NCBI GenBank assembly: GCA_024305745.1
Contig: JAHRBS010000010.1
Location: 2,611,501 to 2,675,500 of the forward strand
Origin: Polyporus tsugae
Taxonomy: Eukaryota; Basidiomycota; Agaricomycetes; Polyporales; Polyporaceae
Direction: 5' to 3'
Length of the DNA stretch: 64,000 bases
The notes below the pieces were generated by a model. That model was not told the origin of the DNA, did no database searches, and worked only from the letters and a program-made list of their open reading frames with translations. Both the position numbers and the translations under genes were made by a program. Positions 1-11,500 of the stretch are shown here, in pieces (position 1 is the stretch's first letter; each line of letters starts with the position of its first letter).

Positions 1-538
1 ACATCGCCTCATACAAGTCGTCGACTGTCTCGGAGCAGTATCCGCATCTCATATTCGAAAACTTCTCCTCAAAACTCGGCGAGCGGATACAGGATGTGTT
101 GAAATACCTCTTCCCTGTACCAAAAGAAGACAGTAAACGAGTGATGACCTTCTCGACTGAGGATGACTTCATCTCCTTCAGGTACGTATGCCACAGCTTT
201 ACTTAATCCCATGGTTGACACCCGTCGTAGGCATCACGTCTTTATGAAGATTCCTCCAAAACAAGTCCAGCTAGCAGAGGTTGGACCCCGCTTCGAGATG
301 AAACGTAGGTCGGAACCATTGGCGTGCAGTCCGCTGTTTTTCACACCTTTTCTTTCCAGCGTACGAGATCCGTCAAGGAACGATAGAGCAAACAGAAGCG
401 GAACGGGAATGGGTGCTGGCACACTACTCACGGACAGCGAAGAAGCGTAGTCTGCTCAGTGGACCTGCACCACGGCCCTCCGCCGCCGCCAAAGATGATT
501 CCGAATCAAATCCAAAGAAGCGTGCAAGGCGACAGTAG
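1..538 (+). CDS. IMP4: U3 snoRNP protein IMP4, C-terminal part (5' partial)
   Basis: IMP4 is a Brix-domain protein of the U3 snoRNP and small-subunit processome. It acts in the nucleolus in early 18S rRNA processing. Three exons are visible: 1-181, 231-304 and 360-538, with GT-AG introns of 49 and 55 bp. The spliced product carries the conserved end of the Brix domain: an IFENFSSKLG-like stretch, VMTFSTEDDFISFRHHVF across the first intron, then the VGPRFEMKPYEIR(Q)GT motif, followed by a Lys/Arg-rich tail and a TAG stop at 536-538. The N-terminal half lies outside the window. The motifs and their order match IMP4 rather than the related Brix proteins IMP4-like RPF1 or SSF1. The identification is secure; the boundaries come from splice consensus and frame continuity. 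Confidence 0.93.
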
Positions 539-1421
539 CTGGTTTCCTTGTCGTCTATATGTTTTCGTTGCTCTCTATTGTCCTTGCCCTTGCAATTGCG
601 TGTTCATATCATTTGGCCTCTCGCATGGTGCGCCGACGGGGGAAACCTCGGCTACCAGTTCACCCACGCAACGCAATGATTGTAGACGACAGCTCACGTC
701 GTGTTCTGGTGACCGTAGGGACTACGACGGGGTTTACAAACCGCAGGTCTAATAGTCCTTGCAGGTTTGAAACCCACCCTTTCCTCCAGACATGATGCAT
801 CCGAGAAGCATGCCGCACTCAAATGGCTCCGATAAATCCCCACCGCGAAGCTGAGCAAGTTCGTACTCGTCCATGTAGGCGGGAGGATAGAGGGAGGAAA
901 GACGAAGACTCGCTGCTCCCCTGGGAAATCAGCTCGCCTTTGAAACCAAATTCTGCGGCAAACACATTTGAACGCTCGAATTCGGTCCATGCATCTGAGT
1001 CGTGTTCCGCAGCAAGACTTAAGACACTCAAAGCAGGATGTATCCTTCAAGATCACGCGCACGATTTGTAGTGTATGTACACATCACAATGGACTATCCT
1101 ACAGTGCTAGTAATACCGCTTTCAACAGCTACAACGACGGTTCATTCGAGATGATAGGAGTAAGGATAGTATACGGTAGACTATTAGGCGGAGGAGTACA
1201 CATGGGGCCGGGGGCATGCTCAGAGATGCGACCCGTTGGCTACCGGCGATGGTCAAGAGGTGAGTTTCCATCCAATGGCGTCCACGAGCTCCGAGATGCG
1301 TCTCTAACTTCTAGCGGATATCAAATGACGGGATCGAGCAACGGGCCGAGGAGGAACTGTGCCAGGTCAGCGCAAGCCTTTCGACGGGTGACAGAGACAA
1401 AGCTCGCCTTTGGGTTCTGGA
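539..1421. other. intergenic, tail-to-tail between IMP4 and the DUF6534 gene
   Basis: This stretch holds the 3' flanks of two convergent genes. Short open frames exist, for example one at 559-795 with a hydrophobic start. None shows splice sites, family motifs or a sensible continuation, so I call no gene here. Confidence 0.5.
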
Positions 1422-3827
1422 TCAGATGGCGGTGGCGACAATCTGCACGTCATGAAGGGAGTTCAAGTCCGGCTCCGACTCCCAGATGGTGCTCCCAGAC
1501 TCGGAGTACCGCCCCTCGGCCACAATCGGGCCCTTGGACCAAGGGCTTCCTGCGCTGGCCTTGGCCTCCATGCCAGAGGACGTTAGTTCGTTGTCGTCTG
1601 CGATAGAACAGTACGCATCGATCAACCCGCGAAATGAGAGCTTTGGGGGCGGCGAAAAGACTTACATGGGCTACGGAGGTGTTTGGACAGCTCGGGCAGT
1701 TCAATCGCGACCGGCTGGTCGAATGCCGTGCGCGATAGCTGCTGGACCTGGGTGCGGCCTAGGATTTGGATCTCGAGGCCGGATTGGTCGGCACTGTCGT
1801 AGGCTTGGTCCCTGAGCGACTGTCGAGAGTTCAGTCTGGGTGGGAACGAAACGAACTTCAAGGTGAGGTCAAGTGAGCTTGGAAGGAGCTTGGAAGGCGT
1901 ACGCGGCGAGGAGGCTGTTAGCGTACACTGATTGAGACTGGTTAGCTTGGGGCGGCGGAAGGGAAGGAGAGTCTACGGGGAGGGGACGTACGTTTGGTGG
2001 AGACCAGGGATAAGGCGGTGTAGATGAGGTCGGCCGGACGGAGCACCACCTATTCGATGCGAGAATTAGCTACCGGTTAAGCGACTAGAACGAACGACTC
2101 ACGAAAAGGAACAGCGTGAGCATCGACACGCTACAAATGCGAGAGACGTCAGACAGAAGGCTGACTTTGCGATGTAGCGCCTGCATACCTCGTCAGGAGC
2201 CCTACCATGGTGCAGACGAGAGGTCAGAGAAAGAAGTCGAGGCGGACCCAACGGCTAGAAACTCGCCAGTCGTGATCGTGTACATCACCAGTACGTCCAG
2301 CATAGAGTCTGTACTATTCTCAAATGAGAGTAAATGAGTATTGGACGTCGGTTCGGTTGTTGTCAGCGGAGACGACGCACCGTTTCTGTCCGCTGCGGCT
2401 CCGGCGGAGCGCGATGATCAGAACGGTCGTCAGTATGAAGTCCGCACAGACGGCCATGGCGGATGCAGTTGCGATGATCCACTACAGGGCGACGTCAGAA
2501 GAGGGGTGTGGCAGGGCAACTAATGCATATGAATGGCGATGAGCTCACTGTATCGGGGACGAACGCGGAGAAACCGCGGTTTGTCAAGGATACCCTGGTT
2601 GTTCGGGCATAGATCAGTTCACTGGGAGAATACTGAGTCATGGGAGGTGACGGACTCGACAACGGTGGACACTACCAATGTTCAGTCTAAGTACCATATG
2701 AGCACATTTCGAGGACTGCAGTCGACGTACCGACACAAAACCCTGTCGGTGCGAGCATGCAGTGTTGAATGTGATATCATATGGGCGAAGGTCTGGAACG
2801 ACATACCAAAGTCCCCGAGTAAGAAGAAAATCTGTACAGCCCTGGTCAGCAACGCCTGTTCGAATCCCCAGTTGAGGACATACTGCGAAGAACACCCAGA
2901 TTCTGTACCGCCTTCCAACTGTCCACAGGATGTGAGTCCATACATGGCGGAACGAAATCCGTGCTTCCGACGGTACTGACAGACATATGCACGACGTGCG
3001 AAAAAGCTGGAATGATGTTAGTCGGTCGGACCTTGCAGCAGTCCCAGTAGTGGAAACACACGCTTGAGATATGCCGATCACCAAACCCTGAGACGGCCGC
3101 CGTGTTAGCGTACGATACGGAATGAGGAGAGTTGGTGACTCGCCGTTAGAACTGGTAGGATCTGCGCCAGTCAACGTTTGAACCGAGTCAGGCGAAGGGG
3201 ACGTACTTGGAGAGTTCTGTTGGGAATCGCTATGCGGTTGGCATGCGAGTGTCAAGGGCGATGGCATGCACGGAGAGTGGCTCACGTTGTGGGACGTTGG
3301 AGCATCAAAGGATCGGCGTAGTTGGTGACAAGATAAAAGTAGCTGAAGGGTTGTTAGCGACGAGGCGATCCCGACGATGCGAGGAAACGAACCAAGTATG
3401 GCAACTCAATGCCATGTGCGCCGTCTCGAGGATGCTGGATCGTGCGATGTTTTAGACGGTCGATGTTGAGACCAACAGTTCGCCAATGTGGACACGGACT
3501 CACACTGTCGAATAGACCTGGAAGATAATCGTGAGTTGGTCTCGGATTGAAGTCTTGATTTGAACTTGAGCACACACCGCGGACTTGAGTAAAAGTCTGT
3601 CGGAAGGGTACAAGGTGTGGTACCGGTAGGCCTGGTGGAGGGTGACACCGTAAAGCCTGAGGTGACGGTCATTAACCGCAAACGACAAAGCCACCTAAGA
3701 TTACTAACATGAGACTGAAGAAAGTGCCGAGGAGGACGGCACCGAAGGTTTGGTCAAGGGAAGGATATGGGGTACGGGCCGTAAGCCCGGGAAGCGGGAC
3801 GGGAGTCAGGAGGGATGGGATGAACAT
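1422..3827 (-). CDS. DUF6534-type seven-transmembrane protein
   Basis: This belongs to a basidiomycete-enriched family of integral membrane proteins of unknown function (DUF6534). The ATG is at 3827, about 40 bp downstream of a TATA element. The first exon encodes LDQTFGAVLLGTFFSLM, and the next continues LYGVTLHQAYRYHTLYPSD. Later exons give YLVTNYADPLMLQRP, FFARRAYVFGRRYRIWVFF, AMAVCADFILTTVLIIALRR, TDSMLDVLVMYTITTG and VYANSLLAALNSRQSLRDQ. This is the family's helix order: an N-terminal LDxTxGA helix, the FxARRxY motif after helix 3, and the NSLLA(A/T)LNxR signature after helix 7. About a dozen short introns are needed. One of them (2202-2266) appears to be GC-AG. The exons near 3030-3200 (possibly a 10-nt microexon) and 2500-2800 are not fully resolved. 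The Ser/Glu-rich cytosolic tail ends at a TGA at 1422-1424. Confidence 0.8.
2202..2266 (-). other. GC-AG intron in the DUF6534 gene
   Basis: On the minus strand, the exon encoding ...VMYTITTG ends ACTG and is followed by GCGAGT instead of GTGAGT. The intron ends in TAG before GGCTCCTGACG, which restores the TTGLLT(S)VSML reading of the family. No GT donor in the neighbourhood gives the same frame. Confidence 0.65.
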
Positions 3828-4537
3828 GGCGGTGTTGGAAGCGATTCACGACGTACCAAGGGCTTTATAAAAGGCGCGTGACTGTATGGCATGTCCTGCA
3901 AAGGACAGTCGACGCCGGAGTGCCATCTGGAAACAGGGAGGGAAACAGCAGCGAAGTGGGTAGGGTAGGGATGCGGGGATTGACAGATAGACTAACAGAT
4001 GTAGAGAAATAAAACCTTGTCGAGTATGGTGGAATGAGCGGCACAACTTCGAGCTGGCCGACAAGGTATAAAACTCCGAGTGACGTGGCCCGGTGATAGC
4101 GGTGTAGACGGGTTGAAATGGGCTGATGACCTCAAGGTTTGATACCTGTCTGTCAAAAAGAAGAGAGATGTGGGAGGGTTTGGAAAGTGGCGGGGTGGAT
4201 CCGCTCCGGAATGGCGTGAGGAAGATGGGGAAAATGGGGTGGAACAACGTGAGCAGTGGCCCTTTGCGTTGGCCGACAAGCCACAAAGGACGGCAAGCTT
4301 GGATGTGCGAGATGGACGGGTCCAAACAGAGCACTTGCCGCCAACGTTTCCAAAGTGCCAACGCCACACAATCGCTCGGAATACTCCGCGTGCCTGTTGT
4401 ACGCATTTCATCTGCAAACCTCAAGAAGACACAGGTGTCTACTAAGACTTGTGCGAGGGCAGGACCCGTGTTTCCTACACCCAAGGTGCAACCCGTTCCT
4501 TGGACCCTGCAGCAGACGTCCTAGCACGTCTATGCAT
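3828..4537. other. intergenic: promoter of DUF6534 gene and 3' flank of the GNAT gene
   Basis: Apart from the TATA element at 3864-3871 I see no gene. A 212-codon open frame on the minus strand across 3846-4484 has no family resemblance and overlaps the TATA region, so it is treated as chance. Confidence 0.5.
3864..3871 (-). promoter_or_regulatory. TATA box of the DUF6534 gene
   Basis: A TATAAA element on the minus strand lies about 37-44 bp upstream of the ATG at 3827. That spacing fits a TATA-driven promoter with a very short 5' leader. Confidence 0.5.
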
Positions 4538-5445
4538 CTACATCTGATGTCAGTGCGACTTGAAAGGTGGAAAACGTGATCGTGACCCACGATGTTCAGC
4601 GTGATCGGGTCGCCATCCCATGCAGGGTTGTCAACGGCTATCATCCCACTTCGAACGACTGAGAAGCCGAAGCTTTCATAGAATCCGTATGCGCCAGTTG
4701 TCAGCAACCAGACATCACGGCCTTCAACATCACCCTCGAGATTCATAATTTCAACACATCGGAAGGAGGAGAGATGTGGTGGAAGGTGACTGACTTGCTT
4801 GAGCACGTACTCGACGAGCGCAGATGCGTACCCACGACCTTGGGCATTAGGATCAGTGCAGAGTGCCTGGATTTCGTACATGTCTGGGACTTTATCGCCA
4901 AACGCTTCGGCCACTAGGGCCTTGGCCTTTGCACCGAATTCTTTCCATCGCTTTCGTCGCGGAGTGAGCAACCCCCAGTGCGGAATATATGTTGCATCTG
5001 ACGAACCTTAGCGCACTCTTCAGGACGCAACCGTCCGAGGGTGTTCATCAAGTAGGCGACGAAGGCGGAATTCCTTTGGTTACCCGGCGGTCCACTGAGC
5101 TAGCCTCAGCATTTAGAAACACAGATAGGACAAATGCCCCAATGTGGATTGCATCCTGGACTCACTACTTCATGAGCGACAAGCCACCTTTGACTGTAAG
5201 CATCCGGCGTTGACGCATTGCCCCCACCCAGTCCACCATGTTGATAACTTTACTTCGCCGCTCCGGGAAGGGAGCAGCCTTGTCTGCTGCCTAAGAGATA
5301 TGGCTACTCGGTGGACGCGAATATTCGCATACAAGTACAGACTCACAACAAAATACCTCATGAGGGGATCGTTTAAGAATGCTTTCCGAAGCGACTCGGT
5401 CGCTGTTGAGAAATCACCTGGAAGATGGCTGTGTGAAAGACGCAT
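4538..5445 (-). CDS. GNAT-family N-acetyltransferase
   Basis: Predicted acyl-CoA N-acyltransferase; the substrate is unknown. The N-terminal part reads MRLSHSHLPGDFSTATESL followed by RKAFLNDPLMRYF, typical of fungal GNAT proteins. Spliced exons then give AADKAAPFPERRSKVINMVD and a block ending GGLSLMKY. The acetyl-CoA-binding motif A is clear as ALCTDPNAQGRGYASALVEYV (Q/RxxGxG/A type), followed by LLTTGAYGFYESFGFSVV, the motif B helix. A final intron (GTGGGT...CAG) makes the protein end ITLNIM with TAG at 4538-4540. If that intron is retained, the frame runs on to 4408. The boundary of the exon near 5020-5090 is uncertain. The start at 5445 is the ATG that keeps the GDFSTA segment; no better upstream ATG is in frame. 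Confidence 0.78.
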
Positions 5446-6460
5446 CCGAGCTAGCAGAAGGATAGAACCTACGATATCTCATAGGGACGATTTCAACTGC
5501 TTCCCTGCTTTGTGTTACATCACACGTACGTAGTGGGCTTTTCTCGTCAGCAATGGGCGAGGGGGCCCCGGCGTTACACTCCATTGCTATTGGACTAGCG
5601 AATGGTCAGTCCACGCAAGCGTTAGTGGGCGAGGGGGAGAAGCCTCTCCGGAGCTGAGAAGCCTTTATATGGTTGCAAGTGGCATGGCGTGTGAGGCATC
5701 GAGGGCGGCAGTTGGAAATGAAGTCGCCATTCTAGAAGTTGATGATTGATGTCGCCCATCCAGCGTCCTTCTCGGAGGCATGTTGGTTTTTTTTTTAGCG
5801 CCGTAAGTATCCGGGAGGCGTTGTGGCTATCGGATTGGGAATCTGGTCCAAGGGCATGCTGTGTTTCAAAGGCTGCCAGCATCCTGTAGGAAGTGGTATG
5901 GCGATGTAGGGTGAGCGGTATATGGTCATCGAGGGGGTACTGCTTACTGAACGCGGTCGATAAGCTACCGAAGGAACGGGGTGAGCTTCTGGGCATGTAA
6001 GGGTGTACTAGCAAAACGCACCAGAAGAACAATGTCCGTCCCCCCATGGTCCATGGAAGGGTTTGTCCCGGATGGCTCCCTTTCGCACCATGTACCTGAG
6101 CCTTCCATAACTCGGATTATGTAGATATGCTACTACAACGGGTCCTGCGCGTCGCTGTCATCAGCTGACTGAACAATAACAGAACGTCAGTAATATAGCT
6201 CGGGAATTCTTCAGTCCAGGGTGGAGGGATGCCTCAGCCCATAGCTGCAACGATCACACTGCTACACACACATGGCAGCTAGCAGCGCTATGGAAGGGTT
6301 GTACTTGGACGTTGTGGCCTCCCACCAAGAAGCCATCTTAGTGGTCACTGTGGCGCCAATGAGATAGGTACCCTAACAATCATACAGCAATTGTTACAAC
6401 GTTAAGTGTGTTAGTACATTTCGCGACCATGCAGTTGAGTTCCAGGTATCATGGGACACG
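5446..6460. other. intergenic between GNAT and aminopeptidase genes
   Basis: About 1 kb without a supportable gene. A 141-codon minus-strand open frame at 5622-6047 has no recognisable motif, no splice pattern and a T10 tract inside it. The rest looks like ordinary non-coding DNA. Confidence 0.5.
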
Positions 6461-8253
6461 TCACTCAACGGTGAGTGACTTGTCCAGCTCATTGAAGCCT
6501 TCAAAGAATGAGGTGAAGAGGTCAACCGCGTGCTGGACGTCGTGCGACCCGGCGGTCTCGCGGATGGAATGCATCGATAGCATCGCCCAGCCGACATCGA
6601 CCGTCCGGACGCCAAGCTTCGACAGCATCGGCCCTACGGTCGAGCCGCACGGCCTGCCATTCAAATAGTGGGTGAGTAACGCGTCCCGCAGGCTACTGCT
6701 AATTAAACGTACATGTCATTTCGGACTTCGAACTCCTGCACTTGTCCATCCTTCTTCTCGACCAGCTTCTTGACGACAAAGGAGCCGATCGAGTCGCTCG
6801 CGTAGCGCTGCTTCGCGTTCGTCTTGATCACTACGCCACCGTTAACCTTTGGTGCGTGGTTGTCCTCGTGTTTGCTCGCGTAGTTGGGGTGTACGGCGTG
6901 ACCCATATCGGCGCTCACAAGGAAGGAACGTGCGACGGATTGTGCGTAGGCCGCCGGGGTTGGCGAAAGGCGTTGGAGGAAGGAGGGTATAATGGAGGAC
7001 TCGGCGCCGGTGGTAGAGACGGACCCGATCTCTTCATGGTTAAAAAGCGTAATCGCGTTCACGTTACCCTCAAGAACATTGAAGTTTGAGGAGGACGCAA
7101 AGGTAGCGATGGCCTCAACAGCACAGAAACTAGTAGGCTTGGTCGGACAAATATAGGGAACAGGCAAGGGCAATCACTCACGAAGAGAATTGGTTGTCCA
7201 TACGGGGGCTGAAGATGAACTCATTGTTCAAACCACCTAGGACAGACGGCTGCGCATCGTACAGGTGCCTAACGAATAGTCAGCAGCATATTGGAACGGA
7301 ATAGATGGGTACACACAGTTCGAAGTCATGGATATATTCCGGCGCAACGGAGAGCTCGTTGGCGAGTAATGATAAGATCTCAGGATGGTGGTTCTCCTGG
7401 ATGCTCGTTGCCTTGCGTGCTCCCTTGGTTTCGCCGGCCGTGGAGTTCAGCTGAGACTCAACGAGGCCAAGAATGGGAACAAACTCGGTCTCCGTGTTGA
7501 AGTGGAAGTTATCCGCCGCACCTCTCTCCACTGAAAGTCGTGGTGTATAGCATATTCCATCTTAGAGCGCGGGGAAACGGCTTACGGTGAATGGCGAGAG
7601 TGGGGATGCGTAGAAGAGGCTTGTTGATGCGCACGAGCTTTGATGAGAAGTTACCGTTCTTATCGGCGATGACGACTCGTCCAGCCAAGGATAGGTCCCG
7701 GTCGAACCAGGAGTGCCAGATACCGCCACCGTAGGTCTCGACGCCCACCTGGAGATATCCGACCTTGTTTTTCTTGGACACGGGCCTGACCTAAGTATTG
7801 TTCGGGCAGATCATTAGCGTTCAGTGCCTAGCCTCGGATCGGTCTAGACTGACCCGGAGATTGGGGCTGTCGATGTGCGTCGCCACAATAGAGACACCAG
7901 CGCCAGGCTTCCAGTTTTGTGGGATGGTGAACGCGAGCAGCGCGCTCTGGTTACTATTGCGTCATGTTGAGTCCCGACAAGTCACACGAGCAGAACAGCG
8001 ACGAACCGAGTAAAGTAGTACTTGCCACCGGCCTTCAAGCTCTTCTCCCAATCATCCTCTTCCCGGATCTGATACGAACATCATGAACGGCCTGCTGAAT
8101 CCACATGTTCCGGCGCGCCCGTACCTTCTGGAAGCCCGCCTTCTCGAGACGGATGGATGCAGCGCGAATGGCATGGAAGGGTGTGGGGGACGCATTGACG
8201 AAGTCGAGAAGTCTGTGTGCAGCCTCTGGGCCAGCGTGCTGCATCATGGTCAT
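6461..8253 (-). CDS. aspartyl aminopeptidase, peptidase family M18
   Basis: A dinuclear-zinc aminopeptidase that removes N-terminal Asp/Glu residues, equivalent to mammalian DNPEP and yeast Ape4. It is cytosolic or vacuole-targeted. Family landmarks appear in order: [17 protein letters not shown] at the N terminus; [17 protein letters not shown] with the first metal-binding His; [19 protein letters not shown] with the bridging Asp; [33 protein letters not shown] with the catalytic and metal Glu pair; [12 protein letters not shown]; then [15 protein letters not shown] and [11 protein letters not shown] with the last metal His. Stop TGA is at 6461-6463. I chose the ATG at 8253 ([15 protein letters not shown]); the open frame extends upstream but is low-complexity and overlaps the shared promoter. 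Several short introns interrupt the gene, and exon ends near 6700, 7190 and 7540 show clean GT-AG sites. It is divergent from UTP12. Confidence 0.92.
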
Positions 8254-8536
8254 GGTGCGGAGGGAGAGGAACAAGCTCGATGGATGTGCGGGGTGAACTG
8301 GACCGATTAGGCAGGCTTTGTGTGGTCTGTGAGAACGAGCGAGGGTTGCTGGGACCGGGCAGAGTCTGTGCGGAATCAACGGCGCGACTTGGAGACGAGA
8401 TCGGAGCAGCATCGAGCGTAGCACCCGTGGGAACGCTCGAAAAGATTCCTGCTCTCGCTTCCCATTGGCTGAGGGCTCCCGATCGCTTCGCGTCTTCTGT
8501 CTCTGCACTCTCAGTCCTCGTCTCTGCACTCTCGCC
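8254..8536. promoter_or_regulatory. bidirectional promoter, aminopeptidase / UTP12
   Basis: Only 283 bp separate the two divergent start codons, so the genes must share this promoter region. No TATA element is obvious. The part next to UTP12 is pyrimidine-rich. Confidence 0.6.
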
Positions 8537-11500
8537 ATGGTCCAGAGCTACTTGCGCCATGGGCCCACAGAGGTGCGTCCTTCCGCTGCGCCTTGGAACA
8601 GCATTCTGAACACTCGCACAGGCGTTTGGGCTGGTGTGCAGCTCCTCGTCTAACTCGCACTACGACGGCAAACTGGCTTACGTCCCTGCACTCGAAGATA
8701 TATTAGTCTGGGATGTCAAGAAGGGTCAACAGGTGTGTCTGGCGCCCTCTGTGCTATACGTTGTACTGATTTATCGCAGCTCGCAATGTGGCATGAGACC
8801 GGCCACCGCGCAGAAGTCACCTGCATCCTACGGTCACCGCAGAGGGATTCATTCGCAGTTGGATACGCGGATGGTTCCATTCGCCTCTGGAGCGCGTCGG
8901 CCCAGTCAGTCCTTGCGACTTTCAATGGACACAAGAAGGCCGTCACTGCACTCTCCTTTGACGAAACCGGCACAAGACTCGCGTCGGGGTCGCAGGACAC
9001 TGACCTCATTCTCTGGGACGTTGTTGGAGAAGCTGGGTTATACCGGTACGTCTCTCCAAGTGACTGTGCGTATCTTCCGTTTCACACCGGCGCGTAGATT
9101 GCGAGGTCACCGAGACCAGATCACCGCCATTCGTTTCATCCGTCCTACTGGCGAGTCTGCTCCTTCGACTTCAACGGGGACCGCTCCTGGTTTCCTCTTA
9201 TCTGGGTCTAAGGATACCTTCCTCAAGCTTTGGGACCTCTCTACTCAGCACTGCATCCAAACTATCGTCGCACACCGCTCGGAGGTCTGGACCATGGATC
9301 TCAATCCACAGCAGGGGCTCGTCTTCACCGGGAGCGGAGAGGGAGAAATGAAGGCATGGAAGGTAGACCATGAAGCTCTTGCGCAGGGTTTGCGGGAGAC
9401 AGAGTCCGGAGAGGTAGGTCCAACTCCATGCGATGACGGGGTCTTTTTAACACTGTGCGCTAGGTCACCAAATTTATTCATCTGGTGACCACGCTCCCCC
9501 TCGCCTCGGCTCATAGGGTCTCGCAAATTTCCTTCCACCCCCACAGACCATATCTCGCCGTCCAATCTCACGACAAGACCGTAGAGGTGTTCAGAATCCG
9601 TACTGAAGAGGAGATCAAGAAAAAGCAGGCGCGGAGGCGCAAGCGCGCCAAGGAGAAGGAGCAAGAGAAGAAGGAGAAGGGCAAGAAAAAGGACGCGGAT
9701 GCTGACGTACTGATGGATGTCGGAGGGGAGGAGAAGGATGTCGAACTAGTGGACCTCTTCCAGCCATACTTGATTGTGCGGGCGGGTGGCAAGGTCCGGT
9801 CGTTTGACTTTGGCGGGGAGGAAAATGGCGGGAAGGATAACACCCAGTTGTTCATCGCGCTATCGAACAACGCGTTGGAAGTGTACAACATACCCCCACC
9901 GGCCAAGTCGAAGGACGACCCTCCCGAGGCCACCCGTGTGTTCTCTGTGGACCTCCCAGGGCACAGGACGGACGTCCGAACGCTATGCTTGAGCTCCGAT
10001 GACCAGCTTCTGGCTTCGGCATCGAATGGTCCGTAGTGTCACTGGGAACATACGCGCATATACTGACCTCATCTCGAAGGTTCGCTAAAGATCTGGAACA
10101 TGAAGACGACGGCATGCATACGCACCATGGACTGTGGGTACGCAATATGCAGCACCTTCCTACCCGGAGACCGCCAAGTGGCCGTCGGCACAAAATCTGG
10201 AGAGATCCTCATATACGACATCGCTTCCTCCTCACTCGTCGACACCGTCCAGGCCCATTCGGCAACCGTCTGGTCTATCCACCTCCGTCCTGACGACACT
10301 GGACTCGTCAGCGGGAGTGCGGATAAGGATGTGAAGTTCTGGGACTTTGAGCGCAAGCCCGCAAACAGCGACAACGTGGGTCCCCTGCCGTCCCTTCGTG
10401 TTCTCGCCGTCCACGCTTGCTGACTCGTTGCATTTTCATCGCAGCCCCGCAGCACCAGCCTCCTGACCCTCGTCCACATCCGCACGCTCAAGATGACGGA
10501 CGACGTGCTCTCGGTGCGGTTCAGCCCGAACGGGAAGCTGCTCGCGGTCGCGTTGCTCGACTCGACCGTCAAGGTCTTCTACCAGGACACGCTCAAGTTC
10601 TTCCTCTCGCTCTACGGGCACAAGTTGCCGGTGCTGTCGATGGACGTCTCAGCCGACTCGAAGCTGCTCGTGACGTGCTCGGCGGACAAGAACGTGAAGA
10701 TCTGGGGGCTCGACTTCGGCGACTGCCACAAGAGCATCTTCGCGCACGACGAGAGCGTGATGCAGGTCGCGTTCGAGCGCACCGACGTCCGCGACGGGGA
10801 CCCGCGGCCGTCGCACTGCTTCTGGACCGTCGGCAAGGACAAGCTGCTCAAATACTGGGATGGCGACAAGGCACGCGCCCCTCGTTCAGATGGTCCGTTC
10901 GAGAAAATGTAGCTGACGGGTTGGGTTTTTTGCAGTTCGAGAACATTCAGAAGCTGGAGGGCCACCACGGCGAGGTGTGGGCGCTCGCCGTGAGCCACCA
11001 CGGCAAGTTCGTCGTCACCGGCTCGCACGACAAGTCGATCCGTGTCTGGGAGAAGCTCGACGAACCGGTACGCATTCGCTCTCACTTAGCCCTCCGCACA
11101 TCGCGTTCAACTCACGTGCACGTGTCTTACAGCTCTTCCTCGAAGAAGAGCGCGAGCGCGAGCTCGAAGCCCTGTACGAGACCGGCATCGCCGACGCCCT
11201 CAACCGCGCCGACGCCCCGATCGGTTCCGGCGCGCCCGGCGCGGACCCCTCCGCTGCTGCGACCACAACCGCGGAGACGACGGCCGTGTCCAAGCAGACG
11301 ACGGAGACGCTCATGGCGGGGGAGCGCATCATGGAGGCGCTCGACCTCGCGGACACGGAGCTCGAGACGTTACGCGAGTACGAGGAGGCGAAGCGCAAGG
11401 GCGGGCTCGCGGCGACGGTCGCGCCGCCGCCGCGGAACGCGGTGCTGGCGGCGTACGACGTCGAGCCGGAGGAGTGGGTGCTGCGCGTGGTGGAGAAGGT

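Noticed and set aside
700..790. tRNA-like stretch with a GGTTTGAAACC arm and a TTTACAA loop
   Set aside because: The anticodon stem does not pair over five bases, no acceptor stem closes, and the B-box is imperfect. I consider it chance.
3846..4484. 212-codon open frame on the minus strand
   Set aside because: No family motif. It overlaps the TATA region of the DUF6534 gene and the 3' flank of the GNAT gene.
5040..5110. TAGCTCAGTGGA on the minus strand, a match to a tRNA A-box
   Set aside because: No B-box follows within the expected distance, and the site lies in the GNAT gene around an intron end.
5622..6047. 141-codon minus-strand open frame
   Set aside because: Contains a homopolymer run, lacks splice signals and resembles no protein.
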